Below are positions 63,040-64,000 of a stretch of DNA of 64,000 nucleotides, one piece after another; positions within the stretch are counted from its first letter, which is position 1, and each line of letters begins with the position of its first letter. The translations under genes were made by a program, and so were the position numbers. The stretch is from JACKEQ01 sp041389565 (GTDB lineage: Bacteria > Myxococcota_A > UBA796 > GCA-2862545): NCBI GenBank assembly GCA_041389565.1, contig JAWKRP010000004.1, positions 310,001 to 374,000 on the forward strand, read 5' to 3'. The notes below the pieces were generated by a model. It saw nothing but the letters and a program-made list of their open reading frames with translations, was not told the origin of the DNA and made no database searches.

Positions 63040-63055
63040 GCTTTGACAACCTCTC

Positions 63056-63078
63056 CCCCCTGCCCGGACGGGTGGGGG
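63056..63078 (+). terminator. Possible terminator hairpin after ftsI
   Basis: CCCCC (63056-63060) pairs with GGGGG (63074-63078), and GCCC with GGGT inside it, around the loop GGAC, with one bulged T. It starts 17 bases after the ftsI stop and is not followed by T residues. Confidence 0.4.
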
Positions 63079-63091
63079 CTCTCGCGACCCG

Positions 63092-63108
63092 CACCTCCTC
63101 CGGAGGTG
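63092..63108. terminator. Second hairpin in the ftsI-murE gap
   Basis: A perfect 7-bp stem CACCTCC / GGAGGTG with a TCC loop. The GGAGG arm resembles a Shine-Dalgarno but no gene follows it, so a structural or terminator role is more likely. Confidence 0.35.
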
Positions 63109-63300
63109 GAGCACGCTGGGGATCGGCCCGCCTGCCGTCCCGAATCGTTCCCCCGATTCACGGACCGCCCGACCCACAGTCCCGTGCCAGTACGAAGTGT
63201 CCGAACGCCCCGCGACCCTCGTGAGCCCCCACCGTCCTGGCCCTCCCCCCGGGGTCGAGAGGTCGACGACGCGCGTGTGCGAGCACGTACAGATCTTTGC

Positions 63301-63329
63301 TTGTGGTCGGGATCCTGCCCCGATAAGAT
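63301..63329 (+). promoter_or_regulatory. Candidate promoter for murE
   Basis: TTGTGG (63301-63306) and TAAGAT (63324-63329) are spaced 17 bases apart in a local A+T-richer patch. Transcription from it would give a leader of about 85-90 bases. The -35 matches poorly, so the call is tentative. Confidence 0.4.
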
Positions 63330-63423
63330 CCTGACGCGTCCTGCACTTCCCCCGCAGGTCCACCCCTCCTCCCGCTCGCTCGCACCCTCCCGCTCGCCGC
63401 CTCCCCCGGCTCCCGGCTCTCCC

Positions 63424-64000
63424 ATGAAGCTGTCCCACCTGCTGGACCTCCTCGAGGCCCAGGGATTCCAGGTCGATCGGTCTGCGATCGCAGCCGCTGA
63501 CGCACCTTCGGTCCGCTCCGTGACCCGCGACTCCCGCGAGGTCTCCGACGACACCGCGTTCGTGGCCATCGTGGGCGGAAAGACCGACGGGCACGACTTC
63601 GTCGCGGGCCTGACGCGCGGAGTGGCCTTCGTGGAGCGGCCCGTCGAAGCCTCCATCCCCGTGGTGCGGGTCGACGACACCAAGCGGGTGCTCGCCCACA
63701 TCGCGGCCGAGCTCGCGGGTCACCCGGCGCGCGATGTGAAGGTGGTGGGCGTCACCGGGACCAACGGCAAGACCACCGTCACGACGCTCGCGGAGCACGC
63801 GCTCGAACACCTCGGCATCCGGAGCGGCCGCATCGGCACGACCGGGAACGCCATCGCCGGCGTGGCGCGGTCCACGAGCTTCACGACCCCCGAAGCCCAC
63901 CTGCTCCAGCCGCTGCTGGCGGAGATGCGCGACGCGGGCGTGGAGGTCGCGCTCATGGAGGTCTCGTCCATCGGGCTCGCGCAGCGCCGCGTGGACGCCG
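63424..64000 (+). CDS. murE: UDP-MurNAc-tripeptide synthetase MurE, 5' part (runs off the window)
   Basis: The first 192 codons are present. MurE adds the third amino acid, usually diaminopimelate, to UDP-MurNAc-dipeptide in peptidoglycan synthesis. The N-terminal domain shows 'SVTRDSREVSDDTAFVAIVG', the Mur-ligase substrate-binding motif. The ATP P-loop is GTNGKT at 112-117. 'GTTGNAI' and 'SFTTPEAHLLQPLLAEM' follow in the usual order. No Shine-Dalgarno precedes ATG 63424; the upstream sequence is C/T-rich. The gene continues past the right edge. Confidence 0.93.
   Translation, partial: MKLSHLLDLLEAQGFQVDRSAIAAADAPSVRSVTRDSREVSDDTAFVAIVGGKTDGHDFVAGLTRGVAFVERPVEASIPVVRVDDTKRVLAHIAAELAGHPARDVKVVGVTGTNGKTTVTTLAEHALEHLGIRSGRIGTTGNAIAGVARSTSFTTPEAHLLQPLLAEMRDAGVEVALMEVSSIGLAQRRVDA

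Larger units (their letters stand above)
63040..63423. other. 384-base gap between ftsI and murE
   Basis: No gene is visible. The stretch contains two possible hairpins and a candidate promoter, then ~85 bases of almost pure C/T sequence up to the murE start. A TTGACA just after ftsI (63043-63048) has no partner -10. In most dcw clusters this junction is only a few bases long. Confidence 0.65.

Noticed and set aside
63043..63048. TTGACA just after ftsI as a promoter for murE
   Set aside because: No -10 element lies 16-18 bases downstream, and the hairpin at 63056-63078 occupies that place.
60259..63900. A 1213-codon minus-strand frame across rsmH, ftsL, ftsI and murE
   Set aside because: All four sense genes are well-conserved dcw genes with correct overlaps.

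Overview
The window is G+C-rich DNA with tightly packed genes, frequent ATGA/GTGA stop-start overlaps and many genes followed closely by a convergent neighbour. Several features point to a myxobacterium-like bacterium (Myxococcota, formerly Deltaproteobacteria). These are two secreted proteins ending in a MYXO-CTERM-like tail (small Cys motif, hydrophobic helix, Arg cluster), a giant surface protein full of putative metal-binding 'DCDD..PG..E.CDG.DNDC' repeats, membrane Ser/Thr kinases, two FHA-domain proteins, many predicted lipoproteins, and a CsgG-like/CHAT cluster. The assignment rests on family content, not on any rRNA gene; no rRNA or tRNA gene was seen.

Layout. 1-7 kb: tail of a MoxR ATPase, a membrane protein and the 1906-residue surface protein. 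7-16.6 kb: a mostly minus-strand block with a PPi-type phosphofructokinase, a small Asp-rich lipoprotein, and an overlapping run of CsgG-like protein, TPR-CHAT caspase-like protein and ribonuclease Z. A repeat-bearing non-coding gap follows, then a CHASE2 membrane protein with a secreted partner. 16.7-31.7 kb: NAD synthase, a secreted trypsin-like protease, an ABC exporter pair, an M13 peptidase lipoprotein, two FHA proteins, an alpha/beta-hydrolase lipoprotein, a nitroreductase, an SGNH hydrolase lipoprotein and a TatD nuclease. 31.7-46.3 kb: a large unrecognised protein, a CNNM/DUF21-CBS transporter, winged-helix and HEAT-like proteins, TerB-like protein, TtcA, a transmembrane Ser/Thr kinase and P5C dehydrogenase. 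46.3-54.7 kb: a VIT-VWA protein with a beta-rich C-terminus, then the most striking locus. That is a 1268-residue protein with five annexin-like repeats of about 76 residues, a glycine-zipper-like middle and a C-terminal R-S-E ADP-ribosyltransferase domain, coupled to two small genes. 54.7-57.8 kb: an RpoH-type sigma factor, an inositol-monophosphatase-family protein and a membrane pseudokinase. 57.8-59.4 kb: 1.6 kb of non-coding DNA made of several repeat families. 59.4-64 kb: the start of the division and cell-wall (dcw) cluster, mraZ-rsmH-ftsL-ftsI-murE, with a five-box MraZ operator.

The best candidate for an undescribed system is 49,802-54,701. An annexin-like module (Ca2+/phospholipid binding in known annexins) is fused to an ADP-ribosyltransferase toxin-type domain without a Sec signal. 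The next gene appears to start at a CTG codon inside a CTGA overlap behind a strong Shine-Dalgarno. The second interest is the repeats: a family near 14.0 kb and 58.4 kb in opposite orientation shares 65 identical bases, and there are 28-bp, 39-bp and ~145-bp tandem units beside it.
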